From Cladophialophora immunda (lineage: Eukaryota; Ascomycota; Eurotiomycetes; Chaetothyriales; Herpotrichiellaceae): a stretch of 64,000 nucleotides of DNA. The notes under the pieces are model-generated. The model made no database searches, was not told the origin of the DNA, and saw only the letters and a list, made by a program, of their open reading frames with translations. Below are positions 34,690-44,654 of the stretch, one piece after another. Positions within the stretch are counted from its first letter, which is position 1; each line of letters starts with the position of its first letter. A program made the translations under genes and the position numbers. The DNA lies in assembly GCF_000835495.1 (NCBI RefSeq), contig NW_015622543.1, positions 496,001 to 560,000 of the forward strand, written 5' to 3'.

Positions 34690-35760
34690 ATGCCGCTCAG
34701 GAACTTGATGGAAGACCGTCTCTCGGGACTTTGCAACCGCACGAGCAAGTTACTCCAAGCTGTCAAGTCCATCAGATCAGCTCATCCTCGCCCTCAATCT
34801 CCAGCGGCATCTGCCACCAAGGCGAGGTGGTGTTCCCGCATCGGGATTAGATGGCTTCACAGACGTTGAGCATGGCCGACTTGCAGATGCGCACACCGTG
34901 TATTCGATCGGGTCCAATGCCAAACCCTTCAAAGAGGCGATCGGCGGTATACTGGACAGTGAGGGCACACTTGTATGGACGACACCGAATTCTACGTATC
35001 TAGAGGACTGCGGGGAGCATCCAATGGGCGGAAGCAGCTTACGACTTTCGTTCGCGCCGGCTGTACAACAACTTCCTTCTGGACGTCGTGGGTGCTGTTA
35101 TATCAAACATCTGCGGGAAGAGATCTGACCTTGTTCTGCACGAGCGAATCCTCGAGCCCTTGCGAATGAAGCGGGCCTTCACCCGCAGCGACGAATATTC
35201 CGATGATGACAATCACGCACGAGGCTATTCAATTCTGGGAACGGTGACTGGATGCTGCTGCAATCTCCTGGACTCAAGGACGGGAGCTTGCAAGTTGCCT
35301 CAGGTTACATGCGAAGCACGGTCCACGATATGCTGCTCTGGGCCAAAACCGTCGTGGAAGCAAAAAAAAAAAAATTGTCGCTGCAGTGGGATCCCCGGAA
35401 CCATGAGCGTGTCAAGAACTGGGTTTCTAACACGCCAACGCCGTCACGGACGACTACAAGGGCACCTACGTCAACAGGGGCTTCAATACACCATCTCGAC
35501 AACCAAGTTGCCCGAGCCCGACATCAGAGAAAGCCAGGCCGTTGCGATCGACTAGGATTTGCAGGCTGACTCCTGTGAGGGTCCGGCGGTTAAACTGGGG
35601 GCACTGCGTACCGCCTATCACGTTTCAGAAAACGGATTAGGATGGCAAGATGGCATTCCGGAGGTGGTGGTTTGCATGAAGTTTGCAGATGCTCGGCCAG
35701 AAAACACCAATGAAGGATGGCGTGAGCAGATGACAGCAGCAGGCCTAGGAGCGGGAATGT
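34690..35760 (+). pseudogene. Beta-lactamase/serine-hydrolase family pseudogene
   Basis: Separate plus-strand frames give successive pieces of the fungal beta-lactamase-like family (PF00144). They are TDVEHGRLADAHTVYSIGSN with AIGGILDSEGTLVWTTPNS (about 34845-35000), then LYNNFLLDVVGAV, RILEPLRMKRAFTRSDEY and HARGYSIL, then STVHDMLLWAKTVVEA (about 35310-35360), and a C-terminal GTYVNRGFNT piece near 35465. The frame changes repeatedly, a 12-A run sits at 35361-35372, and the stretch expected between the two large pieces is missing. The gene is therefore dead by deletion and frameshifts. Related enzymes in fungal clusters act as esterases or transesterases, so the ancestral cluster may have had such a step (inference). 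Confidence 0.8.
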
Positions 35761-36384
35761 TGAGTCAGGGTCACAGGGTGCCTATGTATTGAAATGTGTA
35801 CCGGAAGGGCCTCCGGTTTCTCCGGAGCGTCGATACCACGATCTACTCGTAGGGACTGGTCTCACAAACTTGACCCGCGTTGAAGTGCAGCCGAGGTCAG
35901 AACTCAGTCTGCGGTCTTTCCTGTTTATGCCATAGACCAGCATGTAACCTCCAATAGAACGGCACACACGTCGATCACGTCTCGATTGACTCGGACATGA
36001 TTCGTATAGTCTGCATCGTTGTGAAATACACGGTACCACCGGTGTATGGCAAGTCTGTCTTGGCATCCCCATAGTCACGTGACAATCCCCGCAAAGCCGG
36101 GGTTCCCAATTTCCGGGGCTCGACCTTTTCCCTACTCCCGATCATCCACCGTCTTCTTCTCTGTCAGGATTTCCGGTCTGATTAAGAGCGTCAAGCGTGT
36201 CGAGAGGGCTCTGAGAGAGCTGATCGCGAGCCTTGAGACGACTAATAGCCACCGACAGCGCGCAGCTTACCCCTAGCAATCCTGGCTATGTCTTGATCTT
36301 GGTTCCGTGCTGGGACCACATGGATGAGCGTGGACACACCGAACAAACCCCCAAGCCCTTGGAAAAATTTCAAATGATTATTGC
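35761..36384. other. Intergenic, promoter side of Zn2Cys6 regulator
   Basis: About 620 bp upstream of the regulator at 36385. It includes CGGTACCACCG near 36030 (CGG-N5-CCG), a possible zinc-cluster site. No gene seen. Confidence 0.4.
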
Positions 36385-39300
36385 ATGCACGTCGCGACGA
36401 TGCCTGCTCGTTCAGATGTGCCCAAATGCTCAGTTGCTTGCCACTATTGTCGCTTGAAGAAGACCAAATGTAAGCGAATCCAACCTTCACCTTCTCTCGT
36501 TTACCGATAATGATACTGCGTCCGTCTCTGCGCCTACTAACAGCTCTCAGGTACAGGAACTCGGCCTTGCGCAAATTGCATTGTAAGTGGCCGCCCTGAT
36601 TCTGCTGCCGGCACTAGGTGATTAAGCTCGTCGACGAGAAGGCCCATCGAGAGCAATGCGTCTTTCCCGACCAGTCGGTAGGCAAGAAGAGAAGCCACAG
36701 CCAGATTTTTCTAGAGGAACGTGTTGCTTCGCTGGAGCAGCTACTCCGTCAAGAGACCAGCCAAAGATCCCCGACCACGGCCTCCTCAGGTCCCATTTAC
36801 CACTCCGACGATCACATGGTCCAGCAACCAAATCCCAAATCAGTCCGACCGTCCGTGAGGCCACAGTCGTTGGCCAAACCTTTGTCGTGCCGTTCAGATG
36901 ATCCTCCCAATGGCAGCGTTATGGGTATCCCTAGGTTACCGGCCTGGGGATCCAGCTCGACCGATGCTGCCACTGCCACGATCTTTGACCTTCATGACCT
37001 TGCACCCTCAGACGCCAATCTGCCACAGACCGGCCCGATTTTGGACATGGGCAATGAGTCCCACCATATTTCAAGGCCAGCACCAGGCCCAGTGTTCCGT
37101 GCCCAGTCGCAGCAGACGTATTCTCCTGCACGGCAGGGTCCCAGCGTCGTCGCTACAGACGATGCAATTGGCTCTACCATCGTCGTGGAAGATACCACTG
37201 CCGATATTCCATATGAAACCCCGCAGTCCCCCGAGCAAGAAGTGAGTTTTAATTCTTCGCATAGTGCAGCCGTGTTTTGTTCGACTTCTTAGTTCATCAC
37301 TAAATTCTGAATCATTAGGGTGATAATCAGGAACATATCGGTATGAGGACCCCTTCGAGAGAATCTCCTTCATGGTATACTAACAGGTTGATCCCAGGCA
37401 GGGCATCGTTCTTGAGTCTCTGCTCTCCTCTCGGTGTCGACTGGGTTTGTCGACAACTGGGCAACTCAGACTTCCACAATTGCGCAAGCCGACTTGCCAT
37501 CACCATAACACGATCATTGAAAATGACAAGGCCGCTTTCGATTGACCGGCAACCCGATCCTGACTATGAGACCGCGATGCTCTGGGCTTCTGGTCAGTTC
37601 TCAAGCTCAATGCAAGATCAAAGATCAAAGCTGACTCGTGGTGCCGTCATTAGCCTATTTTGAAGAGAGCATTGAGCACACGCTGGGATTGGTACCACGC
37701 CAGGCCTTCGAGTCTCGACTTCAACAACATTATTCGCAGCCGGCATCCGCAGATGCTGATTTTACTTGGTATAGCCTCCGAAACACCGTTTTCGCTATCG
37801 GAAGCCGCCTTGCACTGGGCCGCGGCGGTGGACCGGTGAGCTATGCAGCGGCACAGGGACAGTCCTGGTTGTACTTTGAGAATGCTCTGGCTGTCCACAC
37901 CAATCTGGTGTACATGTACTCGGACGTCAGTGCTATCGAGTGCATCCTGCTGATGGTCAGTCTATCGAATCACCACTGCTAGCCTGCCCTTCACTGACTT
38001 GAATGATTTTGGTGTCCACATAGGCCCTTTACTGCGAGGGAGTTTCAGCTCCCTCATTGGAATACATGTTGCTATCCACAGCAATCCGGCTAGCCTTCTC
38101 CAAACGACTTCATCTACAACCCCCTTCTCGATGTAGTCTCTCCGACTCCGAGAAGGCGACGCGGATCTGGTTGCTGTGGGTGATGTACTTGTATGACAAA
38201 CATATTGCCTGTAGGTCGGGTCGACCGTCGGTAAGTCGCCACCTCAGCTTACCCACTTTATCGATGGCCTGAGAGTTCCTAGAGTTCTCCCGAATACTAA
38301 TGTGCGTATCCCACAGATGATTCGCGACGACGACATCAACGTCGCTTTGCCAACCGAACCTCGGTACGACACGCACACCGACCTGGGGCTTCTCATTGCT
38401 TCGGTCCGCCACGCTCAAATCTCATATGCCATTGAGAGAGAATTGTTCAGCACCAAATCGCGACCCCGGTCGATTGAGGAGATCAGCAAGACGGTCAAGA
38501 GACTCGACGCTGACTTGCGGGCGTGGTACGCCGACCTGAGACAAGAATACCTTCTCCACACACCCGATCGGCCCAAAGTTCTCCATCCGCGCATCAGCCA
38601 CGTCCATTTCCTGTTTCTTCAACACTGTTTTCACGGTTCTCTGTGTGTGCTGCACTCAGTTCTCGCCCAGCCATGGAGGGAGGGTCAGTTGCAACAGCGA
38701 CAGAGCGCCGAATACGCCAAGCAAGTCCGGGAGAGCGCTCCCATCATCGCAGATGCATCTCGGGCCATTGTTCTCGATAGTCAAAAGTTTGCCATCGACG
38801 CCAGTACTCCGGCCTGGTAGGTCCCAAGGACCCCTTTGTTCTCTCACGCCTGCCACATGTAGTCTTTTGCCGCGGCCCGCCTCTTCAGATTTTGCCGTCC
38901 ATATATTTCAATCTCTTGTCTTGTCAGCTCACCATGTTCAGCCTGTCGCTTTGCTCGACGGGTGACGGCTCGATTAGAGGTCTAATATGATGGGTCCCAG
39001 GTTGATGTTCTACTTTCCGGTCCTCGCCGCGGCGAACCTGTTCCTCAACACCGTCCGCTCGCCCACGAATACCTGTGCACAGTCCGACGTCACATTGATC
39101 GAAATCGTGGCCGGAATGTTCGCCCGGCTTGACTATGCCAGCGGCGGTCATCTGAGTATCAGCTTCCCTCGAGAGGTGGCCGAATATGCTCGCGGCCTCT
39201 TGTCCAAATCACGAGAACGGAATACCGACGCAGATTCATCCTGTCAATGGACAACGGAACTCGACAAATTCTTCCCGGCCGGTACTGACATATCGGCCGA

Positions 39301-39456
39301 TGACGAGGTGAGAGAGATCCTCCTGACCGACGCCATTGAGTGGCTCCTGTGCTATTGTGCTATAAGTACTTTCGCGGCTGACGTAAACAGTTCACAAATG
39401 CGGACATCGTGGATTTTGGATACTATGAATGGCCCCTCATGCCCAACACGGGCTGA
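36385..39456 (+). CDS. Zn2Cys6 transcription factor of the second cluster
   Basis: Multi-exon regulator. The zinc cluster is split over three exons. Accepting a donor at 36583 and an acceptor ending in GAGAAG just before GCCCATCG restores a canonical C-x2-C-x6-C-x5-C-x2-C-x6-C array: ACHYCRLKKTKCTGTRPCAN followed by CIAHREQC. A short coiled coil follows (EERVASLEQLLRQE). The middle has the fungal_trans segments AYFEESIEHTLGLVPR, AIRLAFSKRLHLQPP and RIWLLWVMYLYDKHIACRSG. The C-terminal exons carry MFYFPVLAAANLFLNTV and end after an intron at DIVDFGYYEWPLMPNTG, stop 39454-39456. Start could be ATG 36385 or the in-frame 36400. It most likely regulates the surrounding catabolic genes. It converges with the next regulator, only 181 bp between stop codons. 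Confidence 0.87.
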
Positions 39457-39637
39457 ACTGGATACAACAGGATCCCACTTTCACCTTCTCCGGCTGTCCA
39501 GGTATGGGACAGTTGAATATGGCCAGGCTGGTCGGAAACCAGAAATCGCCTGTCTTGTCGTATTATATATACATATTAATTCACATTTTGTGCGGCTCTC
39601 ACCCTGTACAAAAGAACAAGCAAACGTCAAAATGTGT

Positions 39638-41898
39638 TTATTGGTTCCATGCCACAAAATGAACTATCTCCATGGACAGGCCACGCTGAATGAAACGGAC
39701 AATCCTTGCCAGAAGTTGGGGTTCAGCCTCGTTCCCTTCGTGAGGATTCGGGGACACAAGTCGAGAACAAAGCCCTGTGTCTTCCTCGTGGTAGTCGTAC
39801 TGGTGTTGGTGGTTTCGCCGCTGCAACGACCGCGACGTCGCCAGCGGGTGGAGGAAGGCATCGTAGAGGTTTTCGATCATCTCGGCCACGAACCCAGCGC
39901 CTTGAAATCGGGGTTTCAGAAGGCCCAACGTCCTCACCATAGCATTTGGCTTGCTCCTCTCTGGGTCGTTCTCGAAAATCACGTCTTGTCGTTGGCTGTT
40001 ATTCGCCTTCAATAGCTGAGTCGCGATGGGGACGATGAGCCAAGCTAATCTGTTGCCGCCACGCGGGATCCACAGCGAGTCAACAGAATGTGCATATGTA
40101 CAAACAATAGTACATGGTTAGTGGGGATATCATTTCTTCTGGTGCCCACGATGCAAGCTTAAAAGGCGGGGGGGACAGGCATGAAGAGAACACGACTTAC
40201 AGGGTGGGTGGCAGAAACTCGCCCCGGATCTGGTCGGTCACCACTTGGACGAGCTGAGCGATTTCCGAGGAGATTTCGATCATTTTAAGAAAGGCCAAGT
40301 CACAGAGCATTTGAGACGTGGTGTTTGCCTTGGAGAGGGACCATGAGAGAAGTTGGTCTTCCCAGAGCGCGACACGGGTGCCCCTGTCTCTGGTCGCGTC
40401 AGCCAGAGTGTTTTGGTTTTGGGATTGGAAGTGTGGTCTCGAGAGTCGACTAGGGCTGCGTGTTACGAAAACAAACTCACATATGCATGATTGACAGGAT
40501 GTGAAGATATGCATAGTCTTCGTCGCCCACCCAATGGACGCCCTGAGCGTGGTAGCACCTCTCAAACTCCTGATCCCACGCGTTGAGCCGGCGTTCCAGC
40601 TCCATCGCATGACCGACTCGAGAGAATTGTCCCATCCCGAGGCTGTCTTGCCACCATGGCACCCATTGGACTGCGGTGCGTGACTTGATGATGGCGGCCA
40701 TGATCCTGGAGAGTTGACACAAGAAGATGAAAGCAGCCGCGGCACATCGGTCTGACTTTTTCCAGCTTGATACCGACGACGACGATGACGCGGTCAATGA
40801 ATATCGGAAATCCTCGGGTTCAGGCAGCCGCCCTGGGTCGACAGCGTCGAAAAGCAATCGAGGGCGACGCAGTCCGAGCACAATGGTTCGATTGCGGACT
40901 AGGCTGCACCACATGACCATCCGCTTCTGACCGCTGGTGGGAGCAGGAGCATCGAAAGGCCCCGATTGCAGGGAATGCCGGATGGCCTCGGCGGCCCAGA
41001 AGCTGTTGACCTCTACGGAGCTGTCATACGGGCTCCAAAAGCTCAGCAACACGGCGACCTGGGCGAGGATCAGGGTGTCGGATGGCCGTGCTTGGGAATG
41101 GAAATGATACATGCTTTGGACCATCCGGAACAAGGACGTTTGGCCTTCCACGATCGACTGGAATGGGCTTTGCCGGAGTTGAGAGTCATTGAGGTGGCCA
41201 AAGGCCGCGAAATATACGGCATGCAGAAGCATTGCCTGCTCGGTCGTCTGCATGGAATTCGCATCTCTCTCTGGGTGTTGATACCACCATAGAAAATCTG
41301 ACCTACACACGGCCGGACAAAGTGGGTGAACATGCTTGAAGTAGATTGACACTAACAGCTCCGAGAGAGATGGGATGATGACTGGAAAGTCCAGCTGGAG
41401 CTGAGACAATCAGCATCGAACTTGAACTTCCCTCCCTGAACGCTTCTTCTGTCTATAGGCCAGGGAAGTACCTACTGGAGAGGGAATGTGCTGCTGCGGC
41501 GTGCTTTCACTACCTCGAGTCTGGTCGGGGCTTTGGATGTCGTGGAGCTGGTCCAGGCCGACTGGGATTCCGGAGTGAGATACCAAACTGCAGCTGCTGG
41601 AATCCGGGATAGATGTGTCTCTCCGTATCAAAACACCTGAAGGCAGATGATTGTCACTCCAAGATTGCCAGGACGGCGTCAATTTCAGACTACCGCCATC
41701 GGCCAGTTGGAGAACTTTCGGATCGATGGTGATATCCAACCGCATGCCGTTGTCACTATGTCGCCGGACGGTGGTGGAGGTGGAGGTGTTGTTGAGCGCC
41801 GATGAGAAGCCAGGGCGAGAGATACGGCTGGGCGACACTTCGTCCATTGACCCCTCCCCCCCACCCCTTCCTCTCCGGGGGTTGAGTGCAAAACGCAT
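39638..41898 (-). CDS. Fungal_trans regulator without an evident zinc cluster
   Basis: Four exons on the minus strand: an N-terminal Ser-rich exon ending in HIPSP, a large exon from LQLDFPVIIPSLSELLVSIY to LHILSIMHI, a short exon ending EFLPPTL, and a final exon (about 40050-39638) that starts LAWLIVPIATQLLKANN. The short exon seems to end in a stop at 40197, but a GTAAGT donor overlaps that stop and joins in frame to the last exon, giving a natural C-terminus. The body has fungal_trans (PF04082) features (FKHVHPLCPAVCRSDFLWWY, FWAAEAIRHSL, RPRLLFDAVD). No C6 or C2H2 motif could be joined upstream, so either a 5' exon is missed or it is a zinc-less cofactor. The start at 41898 is therefore uncertain. 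Confidence 0.75.
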
Positions 41899-42389
41899 CG
41901 ACCCATGGAATTTGTGATACACAGGTGGAGGTGGAATGCCAACATAATCAGTACACCGGTCACTACTGCTTTTCCCACCTCACTCACACAAAGTGTCCCG
42001 AATGAAGTGGCACGGCGCTGTCGGCACTGTACTGGGCATAATTCGGAACGGATTTGTTCGGCGGCTGGACAATGCCTCCCTTGACCCAAGGAAATGATAA
42101 GACAACTTCGGAAGCACGCCCTCCGGCGGCCTCTCATGGGGAGAAGAGAGTTTTGGGCCGGTGTTCGGGCGCAGCAAGGTCCGGGAGAACCGAGAACCTT
42201 CCGAATGTATGTTCCCCGGTGGGTCTGTATGGAAGTAACTACACTTCACGGCAACGATACTCACGCTCCGTTCTCCAGGAATTCAAAGCACCCATCGACG
42301 GGGTATGGTTGGGGTGAACCACACCATATCCGCCAAACCAGCCATTCGGTTTCATTCAAGTCAATTCAGAACCCAACGAGCAAAAAGAC
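41899..42389. promoter_or_regulatory. Divergent promoter, regulator / SnoaL-like gene
   Basis: 491 bp between the divergent starts; a missed 5' exon of the regulator could lie here (41900-42137). CCGGTGTTCGG at 42158-42168 differs by one base from the core shared by the sites at 47704-47715 and 51624-51634. Confidence 0.4.
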
Positions 42390-43012
42390 ATGGGCTATAA
42401 CACGGAGAACACCGAGTGGCCGACGTTTGAGATCAGCTCGGCCGTCAAAGAGCTCATCGACCGTTTCTTCTGGCAACTGGACCAGAGTGACCCTGAGTCG
42501 GGGAACGTGCTCGCCGACCAGATCTTCGCAACGACCGGGCAAGCTGAGTTTGGAGGACATATGTTCACGGGGGCAGATGGTAGGTTTGATCTACCATCTC
42601 ATCCTTTTCCGCTCCTCTTTCTCGAGCTTTGCACTGACGGGCATGGATTGATGTCTTCGCAGAACTTCGCAAGTCGAGAGACAGTGCGTGGAAAATCGTC
42701 ACCAAGCGGCGCCACAAGATCCTCAAGGTCTTCTCCGCCAACCTCGACGGCAGTGACTTGCTCTTCATCGGCCTTGTGGCGATGGACCTACACAACGGCA
42801 AATCTGTGGCCGGGGAGTTCACCGGGAGACTTCGCGTCGAAAATGCCACTTCGTCGCAGCCCAAGCTCCTCCTCTACCAGTCGTGGGCGGTGAGTCGACG
42901 AAAATCCTTTCTTTTTTTGCCATCTCGATTTCGTGAAAGACGGTATTGACGATGCGATTGGTTCCCCTGGCAGGACTCGGCCCCATTTGTCAAGGCGCTT
43001 CAAGGAGGTTAG
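42390..43012 (+). CDS. SnoaL/NTF2-like small protein
   Basis: Three exons (42390-42579, 42663-42889, 42974-43012) give 151 aa. The layout fits the cone-shaped SnoaL/NTF2 fold seen in many fungal cluster proteins: an N-terminal helix pair (SSAVKELIDRFFWQLDQ), FATTGQAEFGG, ELRKSRDSAWKIVTKRRHKI, then strands LLFIGLVAMDLHNGKS, GEFTGRLRVEN and KLLLYQSWAD. Members act as small isomerases, cyclases or dehydratases, or bind intermediates without catalysis. The specific role here is unknown. It starts opposite the fungal_trans regulator and converges with the FAH-family gene. It reads 'tgg gcg | gac tcg' across its last intron, so the short third exon is well supported. Confidence 0.78.
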
Positions 43013-43274
43013 AATAAGGTGGACAGAGCTTAGAGCAGCCGAGGAGAGAGGTAGATTGCGAGTCTATCTACCTTGGGGAGAAAAGCGATTTCCCGGCTGA
43101 GTCTCAAATACTCGGGAGAGTCCGTGAAACTGTGGATTTTCAATCCGGATCCCCAAAAGCGTTGGGCTGCAGTCTCGCTGGTGGTGATGAAGGAGCTTCT
43201 ATAGTGGTGCTGGGCGCGAAGACCAGACACCTATACACTACCTTGACCAAGATCTCTCGGGACATTGATATTGA

Positions 43275-44246
43275 TCACTCGATCACCATCCTATTCCTGA
43301 TCTTTCCGATCTGGCTAATCTCAATTTCGACTTCATCTCCAGTCTTGAGCCAGGCGGGTGGTTTCATGAACGCTGCCACGCCGCTCGGGGTCCCCGTCAG
43401 CACCACCGTTCCCTTTCTGAGCGTCGTCCCACGGCTCAAGTGCTCGAGGATCTGCGGGACGGTGAATAGCAGGTCGTTGGTGTTTGAGTTCTGGCGTTCT
43501 TCGCCGTTGACCCTCGTCTTCAGATCGAGATGCGGCTCCCGGGGAATCTCGCTTGTCGAGACAATCACCGGGCCGATGGGTCCAAACTGATCAAAGGACT
43601 TTGCATAGCCGTGCTGGCCGCCAGATCGATCGGGCATTTGCCAGTACCGCGAGGAGACGTCGTTGCCAACAGTGTAGCCCAGCAGGAACTCCTCGAAAGG
43701 GTCTGGGGCGTGGTAGTTTCTCACATCCCCGCCGACGATGAAGGCGAGTTCGCCTTCGTAGTCGAGAAATTGACACGTGGGGTCAACTTGAATAGCATCA
43801 TATGGCCCGGCGAGGGCGCCTGAACGAATGAGAAATGGTGGTTAGTGGATATTGGTAGGTGAGGTGAGACAAGACCCACCAGACGGCTTGGTGAAGACAG
43901 TTGGGAATGCCGGAACATCCAGGAGGGCCTCAGTAATATGCCCTTTGTAGTTCAGCCCGATGCCGTAGAAGATGGGCGTGGACGCAAGGGGACAGAGAAT
44001 CTTTCGCCACAACGCTCCTAATCAGCCTTTCGTTCAATGGTTATGGAAGGCGTTCGGAACAAAATAAGGACCGCGACGTACCTCAGCGACCACAGCCTCA
44101 TCATCTGAGGGGATCAAATCCCAGGGATCAGTGCCTTGGTAGAGTTTGACCGTGTCACCGACTCTGACTTGCTCTGGTGCCTCTCCATATCGGATGTCCC
44201 CATTGGCGGTCTTGAAGCGGACCAGGCGGCGAAAAATAGTCTTCAT
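43275..44246 (-). CDS. Fumarylacetoacetate-hydrolase-family enzyme
   Basis: Three exons on the minus strand, about 280-290 aa, the size of the compact FAH family (PF01557: fumarylpyruvate hydrolases, oxaloacetate decarboxylases, hydroxyheptadienedioate isomerases). Visible are FYGIGLNYKGHITEAL, the metal-binding DYEGELAFIVGG with its ExE pair, GYTVGNDVSSRYWQM, and TGTPSGVAAF near the C-terminus. The enzymes cleave C-C bonds of or tautomerise beta-dicarbonyl acids formed after aromatic ring opening. Start is ATG 44246; an upstream in-frame extension begins only from TTG. The first splice junction (near 44083) has no perfect solution by eye. It is in tandem with acetoacetyl-CoA synthetase, which would consume acetoacetate if that is the product (inference). 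Confidence 0.9.
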
Positions 44247-44654
44247 GTTTCTGAGGAGAAAGAGCCTTGTTGGGGCAGCGTATTTTGTGTGTGAGAGAGA
44301 GGAAGAAGACGATGAAGATGGGATCAATCAACACCTCTCCGTCCCGATCTCCTCGCTAACGGGAAACGACTATACGGTGGGGTACTTGACCAGCCACCGT
44401 AGTACTTCCAAGTATATAGACGATCGATCCCCTGAATCCCTTTAGCAACAACAAACCTCTCACTACCTGACAACACACGGCCTTCTTCCGACACGGGAGG
44501 AGCGAGGAAACGTGACCCCGAGTCACTCGTGTGGTTCGGATCCGGTCTAGGTCTCAATATCAACGTTCCTGGCCAAGAATAGTTCTGGAACCCACGTGAT
44601 CTATCTGGACCGTCTTCTCTTGTCATATCAAGCGGCTGAGAACTCCCTGAACGA
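44247..44654. other. Intergenic, upstream of FAH-family gene
   Basis: 408 bp between the FAH-family start and the acetoacetyl-CoA synthetase stop, both on the minus strand. Contains TATATAG near 44416. No gene seen. Confidence 0.45.

Noticed and set aside
35588..35792. Separate small gene after the beta-lactamase relic
   Set aside because: The sequence is better explained as the frameshifted C-terminal remnant of that pseudogene.
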